Both the position numbers and the translations under genes were made by a program. A DNA stretch of 64,000 bases from Rapidithrix thailandica (GTDB lineage: Bacteria > Bacteroidota > Bacteroidia > Cytophagales > Flammeovirgaceae): contig NZ_JBDKWZ010000007.1 in the NCBI RefSeq assembly GCF_039710355.1, positions 124,001-188,000 of the forward strand, in the 5' to 3' direction. Under the pieces are notes generated by a model. The model did not search any database. It had not been told where the DNA came from and was given only the letters and a program-made list of their open reading frames with translations. The first letter of the stretch is position 1. Every line of letters starts with the position of its first letter. Below are positions 27,726 to 36,173 of this stretch, one piece after another.

Positions 27726-28541
27726 TTATTTTACACTTGCCTGCGCTGCGATATTCTTCAAGCCTTTTTCACTGGATTCGAAATAATTTTCCGCTTTCTT
27801 CAGGTACTGGGAAGAGGGATAGCGGTCAATAAATTTCAAATAATATTCTTTTACGAGTTGATAACGTTCTTCTTTGAGTTTATAAACGCTCAAACGCGCC
27901 AAATCATACTGCGCTTCAATTTTCAAAAACTCCACTTCTTCCCGTAAATGAGAATCCGGAAAGTCGCGCTGGAAGTTTCCGTAAGCAATCACGGCGGCTT
28001 TGTACTTTTCTAATTTATGGTATTGTTTGGCAATTTCATACGATTTTTTCTCCAAACTTCCCCGGAGCTTCTCGATCAACTCGGCGGCTTCCTCTACATA
28101 TTTGCTTTGAGGAAACCGGTTGATAAAGTCCTGGATGGCTGTAATCGCCTCGTTAGTATTCGATTGGTCCAGGTTGAATACCGGAGTACTTTTATACAGG
28201 GAAAACCCTTGCATATACAACGCTTCTTCAGCAAACTCACTGCGGCTATACGTATCGTAGAACGTCTTGAAGTAGTGGGCTGCCAGCATATATTGCTTTT
28301 GGTTGAAATGGCAATAGGCATAATAAAACTGCACTTTCTCTGCTTTTGCACTTCCTACCAGGTTGGGCAATAAGTCTTCAAACAACAAGCTGGCTTTATA
28401 GTAGTCCTCGTTATCATAGTACTCCATTGCCGCTTCATACCTTTCATCCACATCAGGATTTTTCATGATCCTGGTGAACTTACTGCAGGAAGACAAGCCT
28501 GCCCACACTGCTAAAAAGAGAATAAATTTCCATTTTACCAT
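27726..28541 (-). CDS. bamD: Outer membrane protein assembly factor BamD
   Basis: A 271-residue lipoprotein; the signal ends with the lipobox LSSC at residues 16-19. The rest is a chain of TPR-like helices: ERYEAAMEYYDNEDYYKASL, AAHYFKTFYDTYSRSEFAEE, AITAIQDFINRFPQSKYVEE, AVIAYGNFQRDFPDSHLREE and YYLKFIDRYPSSQYLKKAE. BamD is the essential lipoprotein partner of BamA that folds beta-barrel proteins into the outer membrane. It begins the conserved operon with rpoZ, coaBC and porD, linking transcription, CoA and envelope assembly genes as in many Bacteroidota. Confidence 0.93.
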   Translation of the reverse strand: MVKWKFILFLAVWAGLSSCSKFTRIMKNPDVDERYEAAMEYYDNEDYYKASLLFEDLLPNLVGSAKAEKVQFYYAYCHFNQKQYMLAAHYFKTFYDTYSRSEFAEEALYMQGFSLYKSTPVFNLDQSNTNEAITAIQDFINRFPQSKYVEEAAELIEKLRGSLEKKSYEIAKQYHKLEKYKAAVIAYGNFQRDFPDSHLREEVEFLKIEAQYDLARLSVYKLKEERYQLVKEYYLKFIDRYPSSQYLKKAENYFESSEKGLKNIAAQASVK

Positions 28542-28546
28542 AGCCG

Positions 28547-28577
28547 CAAAATTAATCTACATGAAATTGATATACAA
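28547..28577 (-). promoter_or_regulatory. Bacteroidota promoter candidate for the bamD operon
   Basis: On the minus strand TTG, 20 bases, TAATTTTG, an excellent match to the Bacteroidota consensus. Its expected start point falls within a few bases of the bamD ATG, implying a very short or absent leader. Confidence 0.5.
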
Positions 28578-28812
28578 GGCAGTCAACTTTTATCTATTTT
28601 TTTAACTCTTTTTTCTTTTCAGCTACACTGCCCACAAGGTGTACAAAATAGAGATTTGCCCGAAAAAACATTGCTTTCCGGTAAAAGAATGATACAATTA
28701 AAGAATGAGAAGAAACAGGCAGGGGTTGCCTCCGAAGGTATAATCAATAAGGGGAAGTCGCTGTAAATACACTCAAGTTGAAAGCAATAGAGAGGAAAAA
28801 ATTGCTTTCAAC

Positions 28813-29526
28813 TTACTTTTTAACCATGAATTTGCGCGTCACAATGGTTTGGTCATTCAAGGAAAGGGTATAAAAATAAACACCGGTATTATAAGTATCC
28901 AGGTTGAATTTGACCCGGTTTTCAAAGGGAGATAGCTCGTACACCCCTATTTCACTCCCCAACACATTGCGGATGGTTATTTTTGCTTTTTGCCCGCCAT
29001 CGCTCAAGCGGTAATCGAAAGCTGCAAAACTGGTTGCCGGGTTGGGATAAATCTTAGAGATTTCGATTTTATTATTGACAAACAGTTTGTCTTTACTCAA
29101 GTCGGCCTTGATGTTGTAATTGATATTCACTCTGGCAAAATCCACCGGGTTGTCATCATCATAAAAAATGTAAACTACCTCCGTTTCACCTTCTTCAATA
29201 CCGACTTTAAAGAAAGCCTCAAAATTATCCAGGACTTCTCCCGGCTTCAGTTGGAGGGTATTTACAGAAAAATTGTATTTGGCTTTGGTGGTTTTCCCCC
29301 CCAGCTTAAAGTACGCTTCTTGCCCTTCTAATAATTCATCCGTTATTTTTTCTACACGTAGTTTAATCACTTTTTCGGAAGTATTGCGCAAAGAAATCTT
29401 GGAAGAAACCATTTGCCCGATTTCACCGGTAATGACTTCGTCAAACTTCAAGACTTCCAAGCTTTGAGAGGCAGCCTGGTGTGTAACCCAAAGGAATAAG
29501 CATATTGCTAATAAATATTTAATCAT
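28813..29526 (-). CDS. Exported protein with type IX sorting domain
   Basis: A 237-residue protein with a signal peptide (MIKYLLAICLFLWVTHQAAS, cleavage near ASQS). Residues about 21-140 form one beta-sandwich-like domain (LEVLKFDEVITGEIGQMVSS, KISLRNTSEKVIKLRVEKI), similar in type to immunoglobulin-like or DUF1573-like folds. The C-terminal 85 residues are a type A T9SS sorting domain: SKIYPNPATSFAAFDYRL, KITIRNVLGSEIGVYEL, NTGVYFYTLSLNDQTIVTRK and FMVKK. It should be secreted and possibly attached to the surface. No enzyme motif is present. Its gene lies 271 bases upstream of bamD on the same strand; no clear shared promoter. Confidence 0.8.
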   Translation of the reverse strand: MIKYLLAICLFLWVTHQAASQSLEVLKFDEVITGEIGQMVSSKISLRNTSEKVIKLRVEKITDELLEGQEAYFKLGGKTTKAKYNFSVNTLQLKPGEVLDNFEAFFKVGIEEGETEVVYIFYDDDNPVDFARVNINYNIKADLSKDKLFVNNKIEISKIYPNPATSFAAFDYRLSDGGQKAKITIRNVLGSEIGVYELSPFENRVKFNLDTYNTGVYFYTLSLNDQTIVTRKFMVKK

Positions 29527-30030
29527 TTATGTAAAATTTAGATGATCATAGAAGAATATTTTGGTTAATAATACACGCACAAAATTCCCTTTCTAAATTT
29601 AGACATCAATACAAGGAAAACCAAGTGAAATCTTGACAAAAGTATACGAATTCCCCCCTTGCTTTCTTATGTAAGAAATCCACACTTTTAAAAGAGTAAC
29701 ATCAATTTTACAGCAAAAAATTTCGTCTGTATTTGATAAAAAGAAAAAAAACAGTAAAAATTTGATTATCAATCGCTTAAAAAAAAGACCTGGACAATTT
29801 CCAGTTATTTTTACTTAACTTTTTGCCATTGATAAGTTTTTAACTCAATTCACAACATAATTGTTTGCAAATCACATATTGTACTGCAACCCTACAAAGG
29901 CGACTGATTGGCGCTGCTCCTTAGCCAGTTGAAATTGTAAAAACTCCGCTCTCCTCGCCGAGGATTATTATTATTCCCAGAACTTTCCAATCTTTGCATT
30001 AGAAATCATTTTGTTTTAAATAAGCGACCA
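29527..30030. other. Intergenic region between divergent genes
   Basis: 504 bases between the T9SS cargo gene (minus) and gldC (plus). Very AT-rich at 29690-29830. A small CTGG-N7-CCAG hairpin followed by TTATTTTT occurs at about 29790-29815, and a locally GC-richer patch lies at 29900-29960. No gene or clean promoter is seen. Confidence 0.45.
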
Positions 30031-30372
30031 ATGAAAGAATCGGAAATCAGGTTTAAAATAGAGTTAGACGATCAGAAGGTTCCGGAAAAAATTTTCTGGC
30101 AGGCTACGGATGGAGCTTCTAAAGGGCTGGAGGAGGCCAAAGCCATTTCTGTGTCTATCTGGGATCATAGCTACAAAGAGACCTTGAGAATCGACCTCTG
30201 GGGAAAAGATATGCCCATACATGAAATGAAACGCTTCTATATTGATATCTTAGGTGGTCTTGCCAATAGCATGCGTACGGCCACCAATGATGAATTTATG
30301 GCCAATGAGTTGGACCAACTTTGCGATAAATTCGTCCAACATTTGAAAGAAGAAAATAAAAAAGGGCAATAG
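30031..30372 (+). CDS. gldC: Gliding motility protein GldC
   Basis: A 113-residue protein without signal peptide. It fits the GldC family: KESEIRFKIELDDQKVPEKI, IFWQATDGASKGLEEAKAIS, SIWDHSYKETLRIDLWGKDM and PIHEMKRFYIDILGGLANSM. GldC supports gliding motility in Flavobacterium johnsoniae; deletion there causes partial loss of gliding. The exact molecular role is not known. The gene lies 120 bases before clpP on the same strand. Together with PorD and T9SS cargo genes it points to a gliding, T9SS-bearing organism. Confidence 0.9.
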   Translation: MKESEIRFKIELDDQKVPEKIFWQATDGASKGLEEAKAISVSIWDHSYKETLRIDLWGKDMPIHEMKRFYIDILGGLANSMRTATNDEFMANELDQLCDKFVQHLKEENKKGQ

Positions 30373-30492
30373 CTCCGGCTGTGTCGTCCGAAAGTAAAGG
30401 TCCTCTATTGTGATAGTAGGAAAAACTTCTTTATTTTGGCAAGGGAGCACCTTACGCAATATTAAGCCTATCCATAAAAAACAGTAAGCACC

Positions 30493-31074
30493 ATGAATAG
30501 TAACTTGGAAGAAATTATAAAAGATTTTGCCTCCAACGAGCGCTTTGAAAAGGAATTTATCGAACAGAGAAAAGTTTTCCTTTGGGGTCCGGTTTTGGAT
30601 GAGTCCGCTGAGCGCGTAGTGAACCGTTTACTTTACTTGGAGTCCAAAGACCCAGGCAAAGAGATTACGTTTTATATCAATAGTCCGGGAGGCGTGGTCA
30701 CTTCAGGAATGGTCATCCACGATACCATGAAACTGATCTCTTCCCCTGTAGCCACCGTCTGTATGGGTCTGGCGGCTTCGATGGGTTCCATCTTGCTTTC
30801 TGCCGGAGAAAAAGGTAAGCGTTATGTATGGCCCAGCGGCCGGGTAATGATTCACCAACCCAGTATCGGAGGGATGCAAGGAACGGCTTCCGATTTGGAA
30901 ATTACCGCCAAAGAAATCCAAAAAACCAAAGAGTTAGGTGCCAGAATTCTGGCTGAAAACTGTGGACACACCCCAGAAAAGGTATTGAAAGACTTTGACC
31001 GGGATTATTGGATGAACTCCCAGGAGTCCGTTGAGTACGGCATTGTAGATCATATTGCAGACAAGTGGATATAA
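30493..31074 (+). CDS. clpP: ATP-dependent Clp protease proteolytic subunit ClpP
   Basis: A 193-residue serine peptidase of family S14. The catalytic triad is visible: Ser96 in GLAASMGSIL, His121 in RVMIHQPSIGG and Asp171 in DFDRDYWM. The ITFYINSPGGVVTSG loop binds substrate. ClpP forms a 14-mer barrel that degrades proteins unfolded by ClpX or ClpA/C. The N-terminus lacks the longer propeptide of enterobacterial ClpP. No clpX is next to it in this window; a bidirectional terminator follows 18 bases after the stop. Confidence 0.95.
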   Translation: MNSNLEEIIKDFASNERFEKEFIEQRKVFLWGPVLDESAERVVNRLLYLESKDPGKEITFYINSPGGVVTSGMVIHDTMKLISSPVATVCMGLAASMGSILLSAGEKGKRYVWPSGRVMIHQPSIGGMQGTASDLEITAKEIQKTKELGARILAENCGHTPEKVLKDFDRDYWMNSQESVEYGIVDHIADKWI

Positions 31075-31092
31075 ACCCTTGTTGCTTTCAAT

Positions 31093-31129
31093 ACAAAAGC
31101 CCTGGAGTCAAGATCTTCAGGGCTTTTGT
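31093..31129. terminator. Bidirectional terminator after clpP
   Basis: ACAAAAGCCCTG / CAGGGCTTTTGT stem with a 13-base loop. T-rich on both outer sides; it serves convergent clpP and the STAS-like gene. Confidence 0.85.
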
Positions 31130-31137
31130 ATTTCTGC

Positions 31138-31539
31138 CTATTTGTCCACTTCATCTAACCATTGCAGTGCTTCTTCTTTACATTTGAATACTTGCATTTC
31201 AAAGTTTGTCATCTTTTTCATCAAGTCATCCAATGCAAAGCGGCTGAATACATCTTCCGAATAGACATATGCTACGTACTTTAACCCTGCCTGCAGGGCC
31301 TTGGGCAGCCAGACACCGGTCACCCACTCATTGGCAAAGGTAAAAGTCCCTTGCAATTGGGTCATGTCTGACAATACCTTTTGTGACTGGTACTTCACCA
31401 AGCACTCGTAACTATGCTCCAGGCTTTCTTTTACCTTGTCCAGGGTGGGATATCCTTTTCTGGCGGTGTAGATAATGTTTTTTTCAGAGAGATAAGCAAT
31501 TTCGATGAATTCATCTTCAAAGAATAGTTCCTTTTTCAT
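31138..31539 (-). CDS. STAS/SpoIIAA-like domain protein
   Basis: A 133-residue cytoplasmic protein from the ATG at 31539; the reading frame stays open 90 bases further upstream but that part has no recognisable sequence. The fold looks like the SpoIIAA-like (STAS/SEC14) family: ELFFEDEFIEIAYLSEKNII, YTARKGYPTLDKVKESLEHS, VLSDMTQLQGTF and VYSEDVFSRFALDDLMKKM. Related Bacteroidota proteins are single-domain and of unknown function. No partner gene is adjacent: it is convergent with clpP. Confidence 0.65.
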   Translation of the reverse strand: MKKELFFEDEFIEIAYLSEKNIIYTARKGYPTLDKVKESLEHSYECLVKYQSQKVLSDMTQLQGTFTFANEWVTGVWLPKALQAGLKYVAYVYSEDVFSRFALDDLMKKMTNFEMQVFKCKEEALQWLDEVDK

Positions 31540-31845
31540 AACTTTAAGAGTGTTGTTTGTAACAGAAGGCTTACTAAATTCAGGCCATGCACCGTACCCA
31601 CAGAAGGATATTCTTTTCGGGGAGGACATAGGGATGTAAGGAACCTTTCATGAGGTTCTTCATTTTGTGATTTTTTGTATTTAAACCCTATTCCTCTTTA
31701 CAAGGAAGCTTGTTTGCTTTGGGAAGATTTCAGCTTCTCTCCTTATAAGCTGTTTCATTTCCAAAGAAATCCCATATTTTTACCACTCAATCAATTTTTC
31801 ATCTGCGGCAATAAGCCGGAAAGGTATTTCAGACATTCAGAATTT

Positions 31846-32310
31846 ATGATTATTGCATATACAGACGGTTCAGCTTTGGGAAACCCGGGCCCGGGAGGAT
31901 ATGGGATTGTGTTAATTTCAAAACAGCACAAAATGCGCAAGGAACTCTCTTCCGGCTTCCGGAAAACGACCAACAATCGCATGGAGTTGTTGGCGGTGAT
32001 CGAAGCCTTAAAGGCCTTAAAAATTCCGGGTTCGGAAATCATGATCCACACCGATTCTGCTTATGTAGTCAATGCCGTAGAAAAAGGATGGCTTTGGGGT
32101 TGGGTCAAAAAAGGGTTTAAAGGCAAGAAAAATGTCGATTTGTGGCAAGAATTTATCCCTTGGTACAAAAAGCATAAGGTGAAATTCAAATGGGTAAAAG
32201 GGCATGCCGGCATTCCGGAAAACGAACGCTGTGACCAACTGGCCAAGGCAGCTGCAGAAGGAGGGAATAGCTTACCTCCGGACAGAGGCTTCGAACAAGC
32301 TCAAGGCTAA
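31846..32310 (+). CDS. rnhA: Ribonuclease HI
   Basis: A 154-residue enzyme that cuts RNA in RNA-DNA hybrids. The start at 31846 gives the canonical MIIAYTDGSALGNPGPGG; an in-frame extension of 57 codons upstream has no RNase H sequence. Catalytic acids are Asp7 (TDGS), Glu47 (NNRMELLA), Asp70 (HTDSAYV) and Asp130 (ERCDQLA), with His120 in KGHAGI, matching E. coli D10, E48, D70, D134 and H124. The basic handle KGWLWGWVKKGFKGKKN is present. Convergent with the EamA gene. Confidence 0.95.
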   Translation: MIIAYTDGSALGNPGPGGYGIVLISKQHKMRKELSSGFRKTTNNRMELLAVIEALKALKIPGSEIMIHTDSAYVVNAVEKGWLWGWVKKGFKGKKNVDLWQEFIPWYKKHKVKFKWVKGHAGIPENERCDQLAKAAAEGGNSLPPDRGFEQAQG

Positions 32311-32330
32311 AATTTTCTACAAACCTACTT

Positions 32331-32371
32331 CATACAAGTGCTTATTACAAAAAGCGTTAGGCACTTGTATG
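32331..32371. other. 11-bp stem-loop without T-tract
   Basis: CATACAAGTGC / GCACTTGTATG with a 19-base loop between the convergent rnhA and EamA genes. Neither strand has a T-tract, so it is not a standard intrinsic terminator. Confidence 0.6.
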
Positions 32372-32411
32372 AAACGAATGCTTCCGTACATCACACCCGG
32401 CGTCCCCCAAC

Positions 32412-33284
32412 CTAACGGACAACTTCCTTTTGCACTTTCTCTTTGGGCTTTTTAAAACTCACATTCAATAATACTCCCACTAGCAGCAGCCCCATTCCGA
32501 TATACACTTTCCAATTGAAAAGCTCATTGAAAAACAAATAGCCAAAGCCTAATGCATAAATGATTCCCACATAATTTACACTGGCTACTTTAGACGCTTT
32601 TTCCGCTTGGTAAGCTTTGGTCATGTACACTTGGGCGATTTGGGTCAACACTCCAATTAGCAGTAAAAACAACCAATCCCAACCCAAAGGCTGCACCCAC
32701 TGAAAGTAAGAGAGAATTCCTGTGATGGGAAAAGCAATAAAAGGAAAATAGAAAATAATCACCAACGGATGATCGGTACCGGCTAATTTACGGACACAGG
32801 TATAGGCACAAGCCGTAAAAAAAGCCCCCAGTATGGCTACTCCCATCCCTGTGACAGTCACCCTGGTATCAAAGCCTTTGATCATAAAAATTCCTGCCAG
32901 GCAGAGTGCAAAAAAGAACCATTGCGGCTTGTAAAGCTTTTCCCCTAAAAAAACACTTACCAGAATTGCCGTAAACACAGGAAATAAATAATGTAGCATC
33001 ACAGCAGTGGCCAAGGGCATGTTGTGATAAGTCCAGATGGTAAGGACCAAAGCCAAAGTACCAAACGTACCGCGTAGCAATAAGACTTTTGTATTAGTAC
33101 CCCATATAGGAATGGCTTGCCTTTTCAAACTCCAATAACTCATTGCCAGGGAAATTCCTGCCCGGAACAACACAATCTCTACAGCCGGAATATGGGAGAT
33201 ATGCTTCACACAAACATTCATAATGGAAAATACAAATGAGGCCAACAACATATACCGCACTCCCGGAGATAACATATTTCGCAT
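32412..33284 (-). CDS. EamA/DMT family transporter
   Basis: About 290 residues with ten predicted transmembrane helices, in two five-helix halves (EamA domains). The first half includes MLLASFVFSIMNVCVKHISH and VEIVLFRAGISLAMSY; the second GMGVAILGAFFTACAYTCVR and IYALGFGYLFFNELFNW. Such proteins export or import small metabolites; the substrate here cannot be told. I chose Met at 33284 because the frame's earlier ATG (33326) overlaps a TAnnTTTG-like element (TACCTTTG, 33314-33321) and adds only a charged tail; the earlier start remains possible. Confidence 0.85.
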   Translation of the reverse strand: MRNMLSPGVRYMLLASFVFSIMNVCVKHISHIPAVEIVLFRAGISLAMSYWSLKRQAIPIWGTNTKVLLLRGTFGTLALVLTIWTYHNMPLATAVMLHYLFPVFTAILVSVFLGEKLYKPQWFFFALCLAGIFMIKGFDTRVTVTGMGVAILGAFFTACAYTCVRKLAGTDHPLVIIFYFPFIAFPITGILSYFQWVQPLGWDWLFLLLIGVLTQIAQVYMTKAYQAEKASKVASVNYVGIIYALGFGYLFFNELFNWKVYIGMGLLLVGVLLNVSFKKPKEKVQKEVVR

Positions 33285-33391
33285 TGCACTCTTCTTCTCG
33301 TTCTGTAAAACGGCAAAGGTAGGCAATCATAAGGGAATTAAAGATCCCTGTGGAACGACAAGTAGAAACAGTACGTCTTTCGCAAAAACAT

Positions 33392-33440
33392 AAAAAATCA
33401 GGGGATAAGAAATTGAACTTGTTCAAAATCTCATCCCCTG
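33392..33440 (-). terminator. Rho-independent terminator of the M28 peptidase gene
   Basis: On the minus strand a long stem begins CAGGGGAT and ends ATCCCCTG, with an inner TTGAAC/GTTCAA pairing, followed by ATTTTTTATG. It lies 44 bases after the stop codon. Confidence 0.8.
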
Positions 33441-33483
33441 GATTGGCTGCCAATGTAAAGAGCACTTATTACATTCTATTTCT

Positions 33484-35064
33484 TTATTGGTTCTTATCTA
33501 CTTTAGGCCGGTTTTCGCGATTGGCTAATTCCCAAGCAGTGACAAACACCAAACGAGCCCGGTTTCTCAACGACTCAAACTCGATTTTATCTACGGTATC
33601 CGTTGGTTTGTGATAGTCTTCGTGTGTCCCGTTAAAATAGAAAATCACAGGAATATTGTGCTTAGCAAAGTTGTAGTGATCGGAACGGTAGTAAAAACGG
33701 TTCGGATCATCTTCCGAATTGTATTTATAATCCAATTTGAAATCAGGATAATACGTTTTGGCCGCTTCTTCGTGCAAGTTATGCAGTTCGGAAGATAACA
33801 TATCACTCCCGATGATATACACATAATTCGGTTCGTCTTTGTGCTCGGCATCCACCCGGCCAATCATATCAATGTTTAAATCTGTGATTGTGTTTTTCAA
33901 TGGAAAAACCGGATTGCGAGAATAGAAATCAGAACCCAACAAACCCTTTTCTTCACCACTCACTGTCATAAACAGAATGCTTCTACGCGGACCTTTTCCT
34001 TCGGCTTTTGCTTTGGAAAATGCTTCGGCAATTTCCAAAAGCCCTACCGTACCGGAGCCATCGTCATCGGCACCGTTGTTGATATCACCGTTAGGGTCCA
34101 CACCGATATGGTCGTAGTGGGAGGTAATCACTAAAATCTCGTCTTTCTTATCTGTTCCTTCCATGTATCCCAATACATTTTCGGAAATAACCGGACTGAC
34201 GCTTCGCTCTGCCTTAATTTTCACTTTACCGTTGAATTTTCCGGCAATGCTTTTACCCGTATTCATTTCTTGAAGCCCGGTCTCCAAGTTTTCTTTTGAC
34301 GTATTTAACGCTACGGCAGCATTGCTCAAAGAAGTCAGGAATAAGCCGAAGGTATTCTCTTTACCCTCTTTGCCTTTATCAAAACCCATAGAAGGTTTTT
34401 CTAATCTTCTACTGAATTGGCCCAACATTTTAGAAAACTTATCATCTTCCTGGTAAGCCACCACAATGGAAGCGGCCCCTTTGGCTTTCGCCAACTTCAT
34501 TTTCTCTAACAGATTTCCTTCTTTCGATTTTTTATCGGAACCGGACACTACATACTTTCCGTCTTCACTTTGTGGCTCACCTTCGATCACCACCACTAAT
34601 TTCCCGTTCACATCCAGGTCTTTGTAATCCGAATAGTTCTCATGTTCAATACCAAACCCGGCAAAAACCACTTCCATTTTAGACTTGGCGATTTCAAAAT
34701 TCCCGTACGGCACAAAGTCCTTGAGCAACTCTAATTTGCCTCCTTTACTTTTGATATAGCAATCGCCCCAGCTTGATTTGACCAACTCAAACGGCTGGTA
34801 ATAAGCATTTTTATTATCCTTTACCGGCCCTTCCAAAGCAATATTTTGAAAGTGCGTAGCAATATACTTTGCGGCCATTTTCTGGCCTTTCTCTCCTGTT
34901 TCCCGGCCTTCGTATTCATCCGAAGCGATGATAGAAAGGTGTTTCTTCAAGTCATCTTTCGTGATCGTATTCGCGTATTTTTCTACGGTTTGCTTATCAG
35001 TACTCTGGGCACTAACCCAGCCACTCCAGGCAAAGGCTAACAGCCCTATCCAAACTTTTTTCAT
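33484..35064 (-). CDS. Exported M28 family zinc aminopeptidase with PA-like domain
   Basis: A 526-residue protein with a signal peptide (cleavage near VSAQ-ST, residue 20). An N-terminal cap ending in HLSIIASDEYEGRETGEKGQ is typical of Bacteroidota M28 peptidases. A PA-like insertion follows (about 125-290). The di-zinc centre is in the last half: ITSHYDHIGV (His), NNGADDDGSG (bridging Asp), SGEEKGLLGS (general-base Glu and metal Glu), DLNIDMIGR (Asp) and NGTHEDYHKPTDT (His). It probably releases N-terminal amino acids from peptides in the periplasm. Single gene with its own terminator. Confidence 0.92.
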   Translation of the reverse strand: MKKVWIGLLAFAWSGWVSAQSTDKQTVEKYANTITKDDLKKHLSIIASDEYEGRETGEKGQKMAAKYIATHFQNIALEGPVKDNKNAYYQPFELVKSSWGDCYIKSKGGKLELLKDFVPYGNFEIAKSKMEVVFAGFGIEHENYSDYKDLDVNGKLVVVIEGEPQSEDGKYVVSGSDKKSKEGNLLEKMKLAKAKGAASIVVAYQEDDKFSKMLGQFSRRLEKPSMGFDKGKEGKENTFGLFLTSLSNAAVALNTSKENLETGLQEMNTGKSIAGKFNGKVKIKAERSVSPVISENVLGYMEGTDKKDEILVITSHYDHIGVDPNGDINNGADDDGSGTVGLLEIAEAFSKAKAEGKGPRRSILFMTVSGEEKGLLGSDFYSRNPVFPLKNTITDLNIDMIGRVDAEHKDEPNYVYIIGSDMLSSELHNLHEEAAKTYYPDFKLDYKYNSEDDPNRFYYRSDHYNFAKHNIPVIFYFNGTHEDYHKPTDTVDKIEFESLRNRARLVFVTAWELANRENRPKVDKNQ

Positions 35065-35257
35065 ATAGCTATTCTTCTGTTAATTGTTGAAAACTCCGGT
35101 AAAGATAGTACCCCGTATCAGTTTGAAAAAACGAATTTACATAAATGGAAAAGCGGTTTCTCCGGAAAGTTCTTTCGAGGATATTACTATTTTCCTGTTG
35201 ACCGGCACCTTCCTTGGAGAAATCTTGGTACTTTTGCTTTTGGAAGAATGCGAAGAA

Positions 35258-36022
35258 ATGATGGATAATATCTTAGAGATTCTCTACCAAGACAAGCAGT
35301 TAGTGGCGATCAACAAACCACATAACTTGTTGGTACACCGTACAAATTGGGACAAAGCCGCTACGGAATTTGCCTTGCAAAAACTTCGCGATCAACTAGG
35401 CCGGCACGTATACCCTAGCCACCGCCTCGACCGGAAAACTTCGGGGGTTTTGCTCTTTGCCTTGGATAAAGGCACGGACAAGCTCATGAAAGCCCAATTT
35501 GAGGAGAAACGGCTACACAAAAAGTACCTGACCATTGTCCGGGGGCATACTCCCTTGTCCGGTAGCATTACCAAACCCTTGTCCAAAGAAGACTCCGGGG
35601 TAATGCAAGAAGCCCTCACTCATTACAAACGGCTCAAAACGATCACCTTACCCCTTCCTATTGGCAACTACCCCCTCTCCAAATATTCCTTGGTGGAAGT
35701 TCAACCGGAAACGGGACGCACGCATCAGATACGCAGGCACTTTGCCCACCTTCGTCATTACATTGTCGGCGACAAAAAGCACGGAGATCACCGGCACAAC
35801 AAATTATTTGAGCGTGTATTTCACCTTGACACCATGTTGTTGCATGCCTTTCAACTACATTTTACCCATCCGGTAACACAGCAAGTCATTCAACTTACCG
35901 CCCCATTTCAACCGATGTTTCAAGAAGTATTGGAAAAGCTTTGGCCGGCATTTTCATACTATCCTTTTGAGGAAGTATGCTCTTGGGAAAATCAAAAAAC
36001 GGAGACTACTATCTTGAAATAA
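35258..36022 (+). CDS. truC: RluA-family pseudouridine synthase (TruC-like)
   Basis: A 254-residue enzyme if started at 35258 (MMDNILEILYQDKQLVAINK). The frame extends 58 codons upstream to 35084, but that part is unlike the family and TruC is about 260 residues. Catalytic Asp58 lies in YPSHRLDRKTSGVLLFA, motif II of the RluA family. Other hallmarks are KKYLTIVRGH and EVQPETGRTHQIRRHFAHL with IVGDKKHGDHR. TruC makes pseudouridine at tRNA position 65; closely related proteins modify other sites, so the exact target is a family-level inference. No S4 domain is present. Divergent from the M28 peptidase gene. Confidence 0.85.
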   Translation: MMDNILEILYQDKQLVAINKPHNLLVHRTNWDKAATEFALQKLRDQLGRHVYPSHRLDRKTSGVLLFALDKGTDKLMKAQFEEKRLHKKYLTIVRGHTPLSGSITKPLSKEDSGVMQEALTHYKRLKTITLPLPIGNYPLSKYSLVEVQPETGRTHQIRRHFAHLRHYIVGDKKHGDHRHNKLFERVFHLDTMLLHAFQLHFTHPVTQQVIQLTAPFQPMFQEVLEKLWPAFSYYPFEEVCSWENQKTETTILK

Positions 36023-36025
36023 TTC

Positions 36026-36059
36026 TCTGTTTGTATTCCGGTCAGAATATGTAAACAGA
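36026..36059 (+). other. Stem-loop after truC
   Basis: TCTGTTT / AAACAGA outer stem with an inner ATTC/GAAT pairing, three bases after the stop. It is followed by AATGAAGGTTTCATT, a second small hairpin, but not by a T-tract. Confidence 0.45.
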
Positions 36060-36173
36060 AATGAAGGTTTCATTGACAAAGAGGGTAATCATCAATGCCC
36101 CTTTACAGTCGAAAGTAAGGCACTTTCCGGAAGAGCAGGTAGCCCTGCCATCTCTTTCAGATTCCGGCTTTGC

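Noticed and set aside
31675..31845. 57-codon N-terminal extension of RNase HI
   Set aside because: RNase HI begins at MIIAYTDGS in all families known to me; the extension has no matching sequence.
35084..35257. 58-codon N-terminal extension of TruC
   Set aside because: It has no S4 or other known domain, and the length from 35258 fits TruC.
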